A DNA stretch of 64,000 nucleotides from Rhizobiales bacterium YIM 77505 (lineage in GTDB: Bacteria > Pseudomonadota > Alphaproteobacteria > Rhizobiales > Beijerinckiaceae): NCBI GenBank assembly GCA_000745135.1, contig JQNH01000001.1, positions 2,604,001-2,668,000 on the forward strand. The letters run 5' to 3'. The notes beneath the pieces were generated by a model, which was not told the DNA's origin, did no database searches, and worked only from the letters and a program-made list of their open reading frames with translations. Positions 10,924 through 21,881 of the stretch are shown piece by piece (the stretch's first letter is position 1; every line of letters starts with the position of its first letter). Both the position numbers and the translations under genes were made by a program.

Positions 10924-11762
10924 GCCGGTCTCCGCAGCGCATCGAGCACGCGCATGGCCTGGACATGCGCCGCGACGTCGTGGACGCGCACGATGTCGGC
11001 GCCGGCGAGCACCCCGAACACATGCGCGGCGATGGAGCCGGGCAGGCGCTCGGGCGGGGGTGGAGGAGGTTCGAAAAGGCGGCCGATGAACGACTTGCGG
11101 GAAGCGCCGAGGAGCACCGGGAAGCCCAAGCCCTTGAGCTTCGGCAGAGCGGCGATGGCTTGAAGGCTCTGCTCGAAGGTCTTGCCGAAGCCGATCCCCG
11201 GATCGAGGATGATGCGGTCCTCGGGAACGCCGGCGCGGGTGGCGATGGCGACCGAGCGCTCGAGGAAGCGGAGCATGTCGGAGACGATGTCGATGGCGGG
11301 ATCCGCCGCCTCGCGGTTGTGCATGAGGATGGCCGCCGCGCCGGCCTCAGCCGTCACCCCCGCGATCTCGGGGTCGCGCTGGAAGCCCCAGACATCGTTG
11401 ACGATCGAGGCGCCGAGCGCGATGGCGCGTCGCGCGGTCGGGGCCTTGTAGGTGTCGATGGAGATCGGCGGCAGCGGCCGACCCGCGGTGGCGAGCCGCT
11501 CCAGCACCGGGCTAAGGCGTGCCCATTCCTCCTCCGCCGAAACGGCGGCATGGCCGGGCCGCGTCGATTCCCCGCCGATGTCGAGGATGTCGGCCCCCTC
11601 CTCCGCCAGGCGAAGCGCCCCGGCGACGGCATCCTGGACGTGGAAATGCAGCCCGCCGTCCGAGAACGAGTCCGGCGTCACGTTGACGACGCCCATGACG
11701 AGGGTGCGCGCGCCAAGAGCGAGGACGCCGGTGCGGTGAGGCAGAGGCCGGAGCTCGAGCAT
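10920..11762 (-). CDS. folP: dihydropteroate synthase
   Basis: Condenses p-aminobenzoate with hydroxymethyl-dihydropterin pyrophosphate to dihydropteroate; the sulfonamide target. 280 residues, normal length, with the signatures MGVVNVTPDSFSDGG and DIGGESTRPG, the SIDTYK strand, and GASRKSFIGRL near the C-terminus. A run of six prolines follows the last motif (FEPPPPPPERLPG), a small lineage-type insertion. First gene of the folP-folB-folK operon. Upstream lies a palindromic repeat and then a gene on the same strand, so it may have its own promoter in the 70-base gap. Confidence 0.95.
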   Translation of the reverse strand: MLELRPLPHRTGVLALGARTLVMGVVNVTPDSFSDGGLHFHVQDAVAGALRLAEEGADILDIGGESTRPGHAAVSAEEEWARLSPVLERLATAGRPLPPISIDTYKAPTARRAIALGASIVNDVWGFQRDPEIAGVTAEAGAAAILMHNREAADPAIDIVSDMLRFLERSVAIATRAGVPEDRIILDPGIGFGKTFEQSLQAIAALPKLKGLGFPVLLGASRKSFIGRLFEPPPPPPERLPGSIAAHVFGVLAGADIVRVHDVAAHVQAMRVLDALRRPA

Positions 11763-11810
11763 GCGAGCGGCATCGCGCCCGAAGCGGCGCGTGTCAACGC
11801 CCCATCTCCT

Positions 11811-11829
11811 CTCCCCGCAGGCGGGGGAG
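11811..11829 (+). repeat. CTCCCCGC/GCGGGGGAG palindrome
   Basis: CTCCCCGC-AG-GCGGGGGAG, near-perfect arms with one extra G, sits 3 bases past the stop of the small protein gene at 11833-12213 and upstream of folP. Member of the scattered CTCTCC...GGAGAG palindrome family; it could also act as a terminator. Confidence 0.5.
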
Positions 11830-11832
11830 CGG

Positions 11833-12213
11833 CTAGACGAACTGGTTCAGGCCAGGGATGGCGCCGACGATGGCGCCCATGACGTCCTCGCCCGCCTTCT
11901 CGCGGCCATAGGCGAAGAGCTCGCGCCCGAGGGGTTGCATCTGGCCCATGGAGACGCCGGCGCCCATCAGCTTGCCGCCGAGCGCCATGACGCCGCCGCC
12001 CATGCCCATGAGGCCGCCGACGAGGCCGCCAGGGCCTCCATCGCCCGACTGGGCGATCACCTCTTCGGAGCCGGGCAGGGCGGCGAGAAGCTGGTTCACC
12101 TCGGCCGGCGGCCCCTCTTTCTTGAGGAAGGCGAGGATGATGCCGATCGCCTTGCTGGCGGTGGCAGGGTCAAGGCCCGTCGCCTGCGTCACGCGGGCAA
12201 GCAGTTCTTCCAT
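11833..12213 (-). CDS. small DUF2267/DUF2780-like protein of unknown function
   Basis: 126 residues, no signal peptide. The N-terminal helices (MEELLARVTQATGLDPATASKAIGII) look like the helical repeat seen in DUF2267/DUF2780-type proteins; the middle is a Gly/Met-rich stretch (GLVGGLMGMGGGVMALGGKLMG) and the end ELFAYGREKAGEDVMGAI..PGLNQFV is conserved in rhizobial homologues as I recall them. Function unknown. A possible ribosome site (GGGAGATCCTC region) lies just upstream. The family name is from memory and should be treated as tentative. Confidence 0.7.
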   Translation of the reverse strand: MEELLARVTQATGLDPATASKAIGIILAFLKKEGPPAEVNQLLAALPGSEEVIAQSGDGGPGGLVGGLMGMGGGVMALGGKLMGAGVSMGQMQPLGRELFAYGREKAGEDVMGAIVGAIPGLNQFV

Positions 12214-12279
12214 GAGGATCTCCCGTCAGGTTCGCCGAATGTTTCATCGGGCGGAGAGGAGAAATCAAGGCGCCGCCCA

Positions 12280-12300
12280 CCTCTCCTTGGCGGTGAGAGG
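12280..12300 (+). repeat. CCTCTC/GAGAGG palindrome
   Basis: CCTCTC (12280-12285) and GAGAGG (12295-12300) with a 9-base spacer, in the gap between the divergent small protein gene and the HerA-like ATPase gene. Part of the same scattered palindrome family. Confidence 0.45.
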
Positions 12301-12371
12301 GGGAGCGCGCCGCCCGGTGGCGCAGCCCGCCGCGATTGCCTACAAAGGGGTTTGAATCGACGGGGCACCCC

Positions 12372-13877
12372 ATGCTCGAAGACGGCAAGATCCTCCTCGG
12401 CAAGAGCACCAAGCCGGAATACCTGACGCTCAGACTCGCCAACCGCCATGGCCTCGTCACCGGCGCCACCGGCACCGGCAAGACCGTGACGCTGCAGGTG
12501 ATGGCGGAGGGGTTCTCGAACGCCGGCGTGCCGGTCTTCGCCGCCGACATCAAGGGCGACCTCTCAGGCGTCGCGGCGCCTGGCGATGGCAAGGAGCCGT
12601 TCCTCAAGCGCGCCAAGGAGATCGGCGTCGACTATGCGCCGGACCGTTTCCCCGTCGTGTTCTGGGATCTGTTCGGCGAGCAGGGCCACCCGATCCGCGC
12701 CACCGTCACCGAGATGGGGCCGCTCTTGCTCGCGCGGCTTCTCGAGCTCAACGACACGCAGGAGGGCATCCTCAACATCGCCTTCAAGCTCGCCGACGAC
12801 AACAACTGGCCGGTTCTTGATCTCAAAGATCTGAAGGCGCTGCTCACCTTCGTCGGCGAGAACGAGAAGGAGATCGACGTCAAGTATGGCAACGTCGCCA
12901 AGGCCTCGATCGGCGCCATCCAGCGCCAGATCCTGCGCCTCGAGACGCAAGGAGGCGACAAGTTCTTCGGCGAGCCGGCCCTCGATATCCACGACTTCAT
13001 GAGGACCGATCGCGACGGGCGCGGCGTCATCAATATTCTGGCGGCCGACAAGCTGATGGCGAAGCCGCGGCTCTACGCGTCATTCCTGTTGTGGATGCTC
13101 TCCGAGCTGTTCGAGGAGCTGCCCGAGGTGGGCGACCTTGACAAGCCGAAGCTCGTTTTCTTCTTCGACGAGGCGCATCTTCTCTTCAACGATGCGCCCA
13201 AGCCCCTGCTCGACGCGGTGGAGCAGGTGGTGCGGCTCATCCGCTCGAAGGGCGTCGGCGTCTATTTCGTGACGCAGAACCCGCTCGACGTGCCTCAGAA
13301 CGTGCTGGCGCAGCTCGGCAACCGCGTGCAGCATGCGCTGCGCGCCTTCACCCCGCGCGACCAGAAGGCCGTGAAGGCGGCGGCCGAGACCTTCCGCCAA
13401 AACCCGGCCTTCTCCACGGAGAAGGCCATCACGGAGCTCGGGGTCGGCGAGGCCCTCGTCTCCACGCTGGAGAAGGGCGGCGTGCCGAGCATGGTCGAGC
13501 GCACCCTCATCGCGCCGCCCTCCGCCCGCGTCGGCCCCCTCACCGAGGCCGAGCGGCGCGAGGTCGTCCAGGCGAGCCCGCTGCGGGGCAAGTACGACGA
13601 TCCGCTCGATGCCGAGAGCGCCTACGAGATGCTGGCCAAGCGCAAGGAAATGCCTGAGCAGCCGGCTCAGGAGGCCTCGACCCAGGGCGGGCTCGGCGGC
13701 TTCCTCGAGTCGATCCTCGGCGGCGGCCAGCCGGCGGGCAAGGGTCGCCAGCGCATGACCGTGACGGAGGTGGTGATCCGTTCGGCCGCGACCTCCATCG
13801 CCCGCTCGGTCGGCACCCAGCTCAGCCGCGCCATCCTGCGCAACGTGCTCGGCGGCATGACGCGCGGGAGAAGGTGA
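12372..13877 (+). CDS. HerA-like ATPase, DUF853 family
   Basis: 501-residue cytoplasmic P-loop ATPase of the FtsK/HerA superfamily (DUF853, YjgR-like). Walker A GATGTGKT is at residues 31-38 and a Walker B-like LVFFFDEAHLLF in the middle; the C-terminal part contains a Gln/Gly-rich linker (GGLGGFLESILGGGQPAGKG) and ends with a basic tail. HerA proper acts in DNA end processing with NurA, but YjgR-type proteins have no established substrate, so the function is open. The ATG at 12372 (MLEDGKILLGKS) is chosen; a TTG at 12336 would add 12 residues without family support. It stands alone between repeats. Confidence 0.85.
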   Translation: MLEDGKILLGKSTKPEYLTLRLANRHGLVTGATGTGKTVTLQVMAEGFSNAGVPVFAADIKGDLSGVAAPGDGKEPFLKRAKEIGVDYAPDRFPVVFWDLFGEQGHPIRATVTEMGPLLLARLLELNDTQEGILNIAFKLADDNNWPVLDLKDLKALLTFVGENEKEIDVKYGNVAKASIGAIQRQILRLETQGGDKFFGEPALDIHDFMRTDRDGRGVINILAADKLMAKPRLYASFLLWMLSELFEELPEVGDLDKPKLVFFFDEAHLLFNDAPKPLLDAVEQVVRLIRSKGVGVYFVTQNPLDVPQNVLAQLGNRVQHALRAFTPRDQKAVKAAAETFRQNPAFSTEKAITELGVGEALVSTLEKGGVPSMVERTLIAPPSARVGPLTEAERREVVQASPLRGKYDDPLDAESAYEMLAKRKEMPEQPAQEASTQGGLGGFLESILGGGQPAGKGRQRMTVTEVVIRSAATSIARSVGTQLSRAILRNVLGGMTRGRR

Positions 13878-13909
13878 TCGCACCCCCGCTCCGCGAGAGG
13901 GATTGCACC

Positions 13910-13968
13910 GCCGCGCCTCGCCTCTCTCCGGGGCAGAGGTTCAACGGCGGCGCCGCGCCTCGCCTCTC
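13910..13968 (+). repeat. two direct copies of a 17-base unit with palindromic ends
   Basis: GCCGCGCCTCGCCTCTC occurs at 13910-13926 and again at 13952-13968, 42 bases apart. Each copy leads into a CTCTCC-rich half palindrome (first followed by GGGGCAGAGG, second by CCACCGAGTGGGGG). The 223-base gap between the ATPase and peptidase genes is otherwise without a gene. Confidence 0.6.
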
Positions 13969-14100
13969 CCCACCGAGTGGGGGCCTTGCCGGGCTGCACT
14001 CGTCCGAGCTGACATCGCACAGCCCGTGACGCAGCCCGCGACTTGCTCAATCCCACGATCCGGCGCATGGGAAGCCGACGCAAGCACGACGGAAGCGCTC

Positions 14101-15483
14101 ATGCCCCATCTCGACCAGGTCCTCGCCGACATCGACACCGATCTCGACAACTCCCTGCAGCGCCTGTTCGAGTGGCTGCGCATTCCGTCGATCTCGACCG
14201 ATCCGGCCTATGCCCAGGACTGCCGGCGCGCCGCCGAATGGCTGGCGGGCGACCTGAAGGCGATGGGCTTCGACGCCGCCCTGCGCGAGACGCCGGGTCA
14301 TCCGGTCGTGGTGGCGCACCGGCCAAAACCGGGCGCGCCGCACGTCCTCTTCTACGGGCATTACGACGTGCAGCCGGTCGATCCCTTGGAGTTGTGGGAG
14401 GCGCCTCCCTTCGAGCCGCGCATGGCGACCCTGCCCGACGGGCGCAAGGTCATCAGCGCGCGCGGCGCCTGCGACGACAAGGGCCAGGTGATGACCTTCA
14501 TCGAGGCGTGCCGCGGCTGGCTTGCGACGGCTGGCGATCTGCCGGTCGGCGTCACGATGCTGATCGAGGGCGAGGAGGAATCGGGCTCGCCGAACCTCCC
14601 GGCCTTCGTCGAGGCGAACAAGAGCGAGCTTCAGGCGGATGTGGCGCTCGTCTGCGACACCGGCATGTGGGACAGGCACACGCCTGCCATTACCGCGAGC
14701 CTGCGCGGGCTTGCCTATTTCGAACTCGTCGTGCGGTGCGCCGACCGCGACCTCCATTCGGGCCTGTTCGGCGGCGCGGCGCGCAATCCCATCCATGTGC
14801 TCTCGAAGATCATCGCGGCCCTCCACGAGGATGACGGCCGCATCGCCGTTCCGGGCTTCTACGAGGGCGTGCCCGAGACGCCGCCCGAGATTCTGGAGCA
14901 GTGGAAGCGCCTCAACCTCACCCCTGAGGATTTTCTCGGGCAGGTGGGCCTCAAGATCTCTGCAGGCGAGCGCGACCGCCTGCTCATCGAGCAGATCCAG
15001 TCGCGCCCGACCTGCGACGTGAACGGGATCTGGGGCGGTTACACCGGCGAGGGCACGAAGACGGTGATCCCCGCCGAGGCGCGCGCCAAGGTCTCGTTCC
15101 GCCTTGTCGGCGACCAGGACCCCGCCCATATCGCCCAGGCGTTCGAGGCTTTCGTGCACCAGAGGATCCCAGCCGATTGTTCGGTCGAGATCATCCGCCA
15201 TAAAGGTTCGCGGGCGATCCAGCTCCCTTACGACATGCCGGTCCTGAAGAAGGCCAAGGACGCGCTGTCGGCCGAGTGGGAGAGGGACGCGGTCGTGATC
15301 GGCTCCGGCGGCTCGATCCCGATCGTTGGGGACTTCAAGCGCACCCTTGGCCTCGATACGCTCCTCGTCGGCTTCGGCCTCGACGACGACCGCGTGCATT
15401 CCCCAAACGAGAAATACGACCTCACAAGCTTCCATAAGGGCATCCGGAGCTGGGCGCGGATCCTGACGGCACTCGCTGCCTGA
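14101..15483 (+). CDS. M20-family dipeptidase/peptidase
   Basis: Zinc-dependent exopeptidase of the M20 family, 460 residues, cytoplasmic. The metal ligands are visible: His87 and Asp89 in FYGHYDVQP, the Gly-Ala-Cys-Asp-Asp-Lys-Gly segment, and the EGEEESGS catalytic Glu pair; the lid domain follows with RDLHSGLFGG. The pattern matches the cytosolic dipeptidase (CNDP-like/PepV) subgroup more than DapE or ArgE. The ATG at 14101 is chosen since the upstream part of the frame lies in the repeat region. The secreted NTF2-like gene follows 8 bases after the stop. Confidence 0.93.
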   Translation: MPHLDQVLADIDTDLDNSLQRLFEWLRIPSISTDPAYAQDCRRAAEWLAGDLKAMGFDAALRETPGHPVVVAHRPKPGAPHVLFYGHYDVQPVDPLELWEAPPFEPRMATLPDGRKVISARGACDDKGQVMTFIEACRGWLATAGDLPVGVTMLIEGEEESGSPNLPAFVEANKSELQADVALVCDTGMWDRHTPAITASLRGLAYFELVVRCADRDLHSGLFGGAARNPIHVLSKIIAALHEDDGRIAVPGFYEGVPETPPEILEQWKRLNLTPEDFLGQVGLKISAGERDRLLIEQIQSRPTCDVNGIWGGYTGEGTKTVIPAEARAKVSFRLVGDQDPAHIAQAFEAFVHQRIPADCSVEIIRHKGSRAIQLPYDMPVLKKAKDALSAEWERDAVVIGSGGSIPIVGDFKRTLGLDTLLVGFGLDDDRVHSPNEKYDLTSFHKGIRSWARILTALAA

Positions 15484-15491
15484 GGGCGCCC

Positions 15492-15962
15492 ATGCGCGGT
15501 CTGGGTATCCTCTTCGCTGCCGGCCTCGTGCTCGCAGCCTCGCCTGCGCGCCCCCAGCCGGCGCCGCGTGCCCTTGCGTCATCCGAGCCTTCGGCCACGC
15601 AACAGGTGCTCGCCTTGCGCGAGCGGCTGCGCGCCGCCATCGCGCGGAAGGACGAGAGGACGATCGAGGCGATCTACGCGGACAATTTTCAGCATCTGCG
15701 CGACTCGGGGCGCGTCGATCTGAAGCCCGAGCGGATCGCCATCGTCCTTTCTGGCGAGCCGACGATCGAGACGGCGCCGGAGGATGGGCTTGCCGTCCAT
15801 GTCTTCGCGCCGAACGCCGCCGTGGCCACGGGACTGAGCCCTATCAAGGATCGCGCCACCGGCAAGCCGGTGTCGTTCCGCTGGCTCGCCCTTTACGTCA
15901 AGGGCGACGAGGGCTGGCAACTCGCCCTGAGCCAGGCAAGCCGCGTCGCGCCACGGCGTTAG
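15492..15962 (+). CDS. secreted NTF2-like (DUF4440/SnoaL-type) protein
   Basis: 156 residues: signal peptide of about 20-24 residues (MRGLGILFAAGLVLAASPARP) followed by an alpha+beta cone domain (LRERLRAAIARKDERTIEAIYADNF, WLALYVKGDEGWQLALSQ) typical of the NTF2/SnoaL superfamily. No catalytic role can be deduced. It starts 8 bases after the peptidase stop and is likely co-transcribed with it. Confidence 0.75.
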   Translation: MRGLGILFAAGLVLAASPARPQPAPRALASSEPSATQQVLALRERLRAAIARKDERTIEAIYADNFQHLRDSGRVDLKPERIAIVLSGEPTIETAPEDGLAVHVFAPNAAVATGLSPIKDRATGKPVSFRWLALYVKGDEGWQLALSQASRVAPRR

Positions 15963-16107
15963 GGCGCTGACCGCCAAGCTGAAAGGGCGGGGGACGGAAC
16001 CGAGGGGGGCGACGGCCCTTCCCGGATGAAGTCAGCTCACGCCCACGATGCAAGCTCTTCCTATTGTGTTCGGAAGCGCCGACCCGATTGGGTGTCAGAT
16101 CCCTGCC

Positions 16108-16920
16108 TTACGGCGCGACCGGGGCCACCAAGCGCCGGTAGAGATGCCAGGTGGAGAAGCCGAGCACCGGCAGCACCACGACGAGCCCGAGGAAGAACGG
16201 GGCGATCCCAACGACGAGGAGGCCGACCACGATCGCCGCCCAGCCGAGCATCGGCCCCGGGTTGCGCAACACCGCCTGAACGCTCGTGATCATGGCGGTG
16301 ATGAAATCATGGTCCCGGTCGAGGAGGAGCGGGAAGGAGACCACCGTCAGCGAGAAGGTGAGGAGGGCAAGCGCCGCCCCTACCACGTGGCCGACGGCCA
16401 GGAACATGAGCCCTTCCGGGGTGGTCAGCACCACTTGAAGGAACCCCGCCAGGGTCGGCGGCGTCTTCAGGCCGAGAAACAAGGCGAGCAAGAGCCGGAC
16501 CTGATACATCCAGATGATCAGGATGAAGACGCAGACGAAGGCCATCCAGGCAAGCTCGCGCCCGCCCTGCCCCCAGACGGCGCCGAGCACCGCGCGCCAG
16601 GCAAGAGGCTCTCCGCGCTCACGCCGGCGGCTCACCTCGTAGAGGCCGGCCGCGGCGAAGGGCCCGACGAGGGCGAAGCCTGCGGTCAGCGGATAAGCCA
16701 GATAGGCAAGTCCCTGCCCGAACAGAAACCAGAGCACCAGAAGGCCCCCGGCGGCGTAGAAGCCGCCAAAGGCAAGGCCGAAAGCCGGCGCAGCCTGGAA
16801 ATCCCTCACGCCCGCGGTGAAGACCTCACTGAGGTCGCTCCAGCCGATCGTCCGGATGACGGGCGCTTTCGGCGGGTTCTCCACCGCGCCGCCGCCCATG
16901 GGTGCGGCCCCCCGTTCCAT
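16108..16920 (-). CDS. DUF2189-family integral membrane protein
   Basis: 270 residues with about six membrane helices (for example [52 protein letters not shown]). The overall pattern, with a soluble N-terminus ending in [20 protein letters not shown] and the mid-protein [18 protein letters not shown] motif, matches the DUF2189 family. Function unknown. Strong ribosome site AGGGAGGAG about 5 bases upstream of the ATG at 16920; the longer frame to 17001 is not needed. It lies 135 bases downstream of rpoD on the same strand. Confidence 0.85.
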   Translation of the reverse strand: MERGAAPMGGGAVENPPKAPVIRTIGWSDLSEVFTAGVRDFQAAPAFGLAFGGFYAAGGLLVLWFLFGQGLAYLAYPLTAGFALVGPFAAAGLYEVSRRRERGEPLAWRAVLGAVWGQGGRELAWMAFVCVFILIIWMYQVRLLLALFLGLKTPPTLAGFLQVVLTTPEGLMFLAVGHVVGAALALLTFSLTVVSFPLLLDRDHDFITAMITSVQAVLRNPGPMLGWAAIVVGLLVVGIAPFFLGLVVVLPVLGFSTWHLYRRLVAPVAP

Positions 16921-17055
16921 CTCTGCTCCTCCCTGGCGGACCGAGCGCGGTTGCACTCCGTCGCCCCTCCCAATTCCACTGAGGAAGGCCCAGGGCGGCA
17001 ATGATCTCGATCAATTCCGGTGCCGGCGCTTCGGTCCGGGAACGGTGGTCTCGGC

Positions 17056-19062
<2,007 letters not shown>

Positions 19063-19169
19063 GCTGCCGTTCTCCGACGTCTCCGCCGCTCGAACTCCAC
19101 CGCGGGCGTGAGACGCAAACAGGCGGCCAAGCCGTGAGGCCCGCCACCCTCTCCCTCTTCAACCGATCA

Positions 19170-19198
19170 AAACAGTGAGTCGCTTGACTAACTGTAAA
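19170..19198 (-). promoter_or_regulatory. possible rpoD promoter
   Basis: On the minus strand TTTACA (19198-19193) is 17 bases from CTGTTT (19175-19170), about 110 bases before the rpoD start, in the most AT-rich part of the dnaG-rpoD gap. The -35 is good (5 of 6), the -10 poor, so this is only a candidate. Confidence 0.25.
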
Positions 19199-19305
19199 CC
19201 ATCCTTGCGCCGCTGCTTCCGAGCGCCCCTCGCGCCCAGCCTTTCCGTCGGGCGGGAGCCTTGCCCCGCGCAGCGGCATCGTGGGACGCCGCAGGCGCGA
19301 ACAGG

Positions 19306-21192
19306 TCAGAGGTCCCGTCCGGGCTCCTCGAGATCGGCCTCGGCGCCCTCGATTGAGGTCAATTGGCTCTGCACTTCCCGCAGCCAAGCGAGATTCGCCT
19401 CGCTTTCCTCCTCGGCAAGCGCGCGTTCAGCCGCCCGAAGCTCGCTATGTAGCGTCCGCGCCCGTCGATGCAAGGTGATGGCTTGACGCAATGCGTCCCC
19501 GAGTCGCACCGGATCCGCGTGCGGATCGAGGGCCCAGCGGTCGCCGGGGCGCACCCGCGCGGCGAGCCGGCTCGCCGCTTCGGCGAAGCCGGCGCGCTCC
19601 AGCCGAGCCGCCACGATGGCGGGGTCGAAGGTCTCCCCGGCCGCGGCGCAATCGAGGAGGACGGATCGGAGCGCGCGCGCGTCCCGCCCGGCGAGGTCGA
19701 GGTCGGCGAGGAGTTCCGCATGGTCGCGGAGCCACTCCGGATGGGCGAGAAGGGCGCTGACGATGAAAGCCTCTCGGGGCGATTCCGCGGCCCCGCCCGA
19801 AAAAAGAGCGCTGCGCGCGAGGATCGGGCTGACGCGAAGGCCTCCCGACGGCACGGGGCCGCGGCCCTCGCGGTCGCGGAAGAAGCGCCGGTCTCCCTTC
19901 GGACCATAGGTCCGAGCCGGGCGTCCGCCGCCGAGGCTCATGAGCCGCGTGTCGATCTCCTGGCGATAGTAGCGGCGCAGGGTCTCGTCCCGGATGGCCT
20001 GCAAGGCCTCCCGCAGCCGCTGCTCGAGCGCCGCACGGCGCTCCGGCGTATCGAGCGGCCCTGCCTCGACCTCCCGCGCCCACAGCATGTCGACGAGGGG
20101 CCGCGCGCCGGCGAGAACCCGCTCCACGGCGGCGGGGCCGCCGGAGCGGGCAAGATCGTCGGGATCCTGTCCGTCAGGCAGAAGCGCGAAGCGCAGCGAT
20201 CTGCCGGCAGTGAGCAGGGGAAGCGCGATATCGATGGCGCGATAGGCGGCGCGGCGGCCGGCCTTGTCCCCGTCGAAGCATAGGATCGGCTCGTCGGCGA
20301 GCCGCCAGAGGAGGGCGAGCTGGTCCTCCGTCAGTGCCGTGCCGAGGGGCGCCACGGCGTTCGGAAAGCCCGCCTGGGCGAGCGCGATCACATCCACATA
20401 CCCCTCGACGGCGATCACTGTTCCGCGCTCATGGGCGGGCTGGCGGGCAAGGTGCAGGTTGTAGAGGAGCCGCCCCTTGTTGAAGAGAGGGGTGTCGGGC
20501 GAGTTCAGGTACTTTGCCGGCGCGTCGGCGCTCATGGCGCGGCCGCCGAAGGCGATCACCCGCCCCTTGGGGTCCGCGATCGGGAACATGATCCGGTCGC
20601 GGAATCGATCGTAAGGGACCGCCACCTCCTCGCCCGTCACGAGGAGGCCCGCTTCGACCATGTGCTCGACCGCGACTCCCTTGGTGGCAAGATGGTCGCG
20701 GAGGGCGAAGCGGTCCGGGGGCGCATAGCCGAGGCGGAAGCGGCGCTGCGTCTCGACGCCAAGGCCCCGGCGGGCGAGGTAGTCCCGCGCCCGGACGCCC
20801 GCCCTGCCCTGAAGCTCGCCCTCGAAGAAGGCAGCGGCAAGCTCGACCACATCGTAGAGCGACTTGCGCCGGTCGCCCTCGGCCCGCGCCTCCGGCGAAG
20901 GCTTCGGCAGCGCGACCCCTGCCTCCGCAGCGAGCCGCTCCACGGCTTCCGGGAAGGAGAGCCCCTCCGTCTCCATCAAGAAGGTGAAGATGTCCCCGTG
21001 CTTGCCCGAAGAGAAGCAGTGATAGAAGCCCTTCTGGTCGTTCACATAGAAGGAGGGGGTCTTCTCGGCGTTGAAGGGCGAGAGGGCCTTCCACTCCCGC
21101 CCGGCCTTCTTCAGGCGCACCTTGCGCCCGACCACCGTGGACACCGGGAGCCGGGCGCGGATCTCATCGAGGATGTCGGGCGGATAGCGCAC
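19306..21192 (-). CDS. dnaG: DNA primase
   Basis: Makes RNA primers at the replication fork with the DnaB helicase. 628 residues: N-terminal zinc-ribbon-like domain (1-100), TOPRIM catalytic core (EGYVDVIAL with the catalytic Glu, FDGDKAGRRAA) and a C-terminal helicase-binding domain. The usual CHC2 zinc ligands are mostly replaced: CPFH is SPFN at 38-41, and in CFGC (59-62) only Cys59 remains, reading CFSS. The rest of the domain is well kept, so the protein is probably functional without zinc, as recalled for other Hyphomicrobiales primases. Followed by rpoD. Confidence 0.96.
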   Translation of the reverse strand: MRYPPDILDEIRARLPVSTVVGRKVRLKKAGREWKALSPFNAEKTPSFYVNDQKGFYHCFSSGKHGDIFTFLMETEGLSFPEAVERLAAEAGVALPKPSPEARAEGDRRKSLYDVVELAAAFFEGELQGRAGVRARDYLARRGLGVETQRRFRLGYAPPDRFALRDHLATKGVAVEHMVEAGLLVTGEEVAVPYDRFRDRIMFPIADPKGRVIAFGGRAMSADAPAKYLNSPDTPLFNKGRLLYNLHLARQPAHERGTVIAVEGYVDVIALAQAGFPNAVAPLGTALTEDQLALLWRLADEPILCFDGDKAGRRAAYRAIDIALPLLTAGRSLRFALLPDGQDPDDLARSGGPAAVERVLAGARPLVDMLWAREVEAGPLDTPERRAALEQRLREALQAIRDETLRRYYRQEIDTRLMSLGGGRPARTYGPKGDRRFFRDREGRGPVPSGGLRVSPILARSALFSGGAAESPREAFIVSALLAHPEWLRDHAELLADLDLAGRDARALRSVLLDCAAAGETFDPAIVAARLERAGFAEAASRLAARVRPGDRWALDPHADPVRLGDALRQAITLHRRARTLHSELRAAERALAEEESEANLAWLREVQSQLTSIEGAEADLEEPGRDL

Positions 21193-21283
21193 GCCTCCTT
21201 ATCGCGCGGAGCAGCCTCGCTCGTCACTAGGCTTCGACGGCGGCGCTCGTTCCTGTCGCGTCTTGAGCGCCAGCGGGCGTTCC

Positions 21284-21742
21284 CTACCCCTTCGGCAGCA
21301 TCTCCTTCACGAGCGCGCTCGCCCTGGCGAAGTCCATGCGACCGGCATAGGCTGCGCGCAGGGCACCGATCACCCTGCCCATGTCCTTCATCGAGGTGGC
21401 GCCGGTCTTCGCGATGACGTCTTCGATCGCGGCCCTCACCTCGGCCTCCTCCATCTGCTTCGGCAGGAAGCTCTGGATGATCTCGGCCTCCTCGCGCTCC
21501 TGGGCGGCAAGCTCCGCGCGGCCGCCCTGCTCGTACAGGGCGATCGATTCCTGACGCTGCTTCGCCATCTTCTGGAGAAGGGCGAGGATCTCCTCGTCGC
21601 TGGCAGGCCCTTTTCCGGCGCCCCGCAGCTCGATGTCCTTGTCCTTCAGAGCGGCCTGGATGAGGCGGATAGTGCCGAGGCGACGCTTGTCGCCCGCCTT
21701 CATGGCCGCCTTCAATTCCTCGTTGAATCGCTCGCGCAGCAT
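21284..21742 (-). CDS. yqeY: GatB/YqeY domain protein
   Basis: 152-residue cytoplasmic protein of the YqeY family, related to the tail domain of GatB, thought to bind tRNA. The helical N-terminus MLRERFNEELKAAMKAGDKRRLGTIRLI and the C-terminal EAEIIQSFLPKQM...DMGRVIGAL are diagnostic. GGAGAGA precedes the ATG at 21742 with good spacing; the frame to 21790 is longer but runs into the carA promoter region. First gene of the minus-strand yqeY-dnaG-rpoD series, divergent from carA (139-base gap). Confidence 0.93.
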   Translation of the reverse strand: MLRERFNEELKAAMKAGDKRRLGTIRLIQAALKDKDIELRGAGKGPASDEEILALLQKMAKQRQESIALYEQGGRAELAAQEREEAEIIQSFLPKQMEEAEVRAAIEDVIAKTGATSMKDMGRVIGALRAAYAGRMDFARASALVKEMLPKG

Positions 21743-21881
21743 GGATCTCTCCGGGCGGCGTCGCCCCGTCGCGTTGACGCTCAGGCGCACCGCGCTTAAG
21801 TGGTCCGCGGGTCAAGGCGCCCCGCCGGGCAGCCCGTGCGTCGCGGCCACGTCAGACCGCGGACTTAAAGAGATCAGACCG

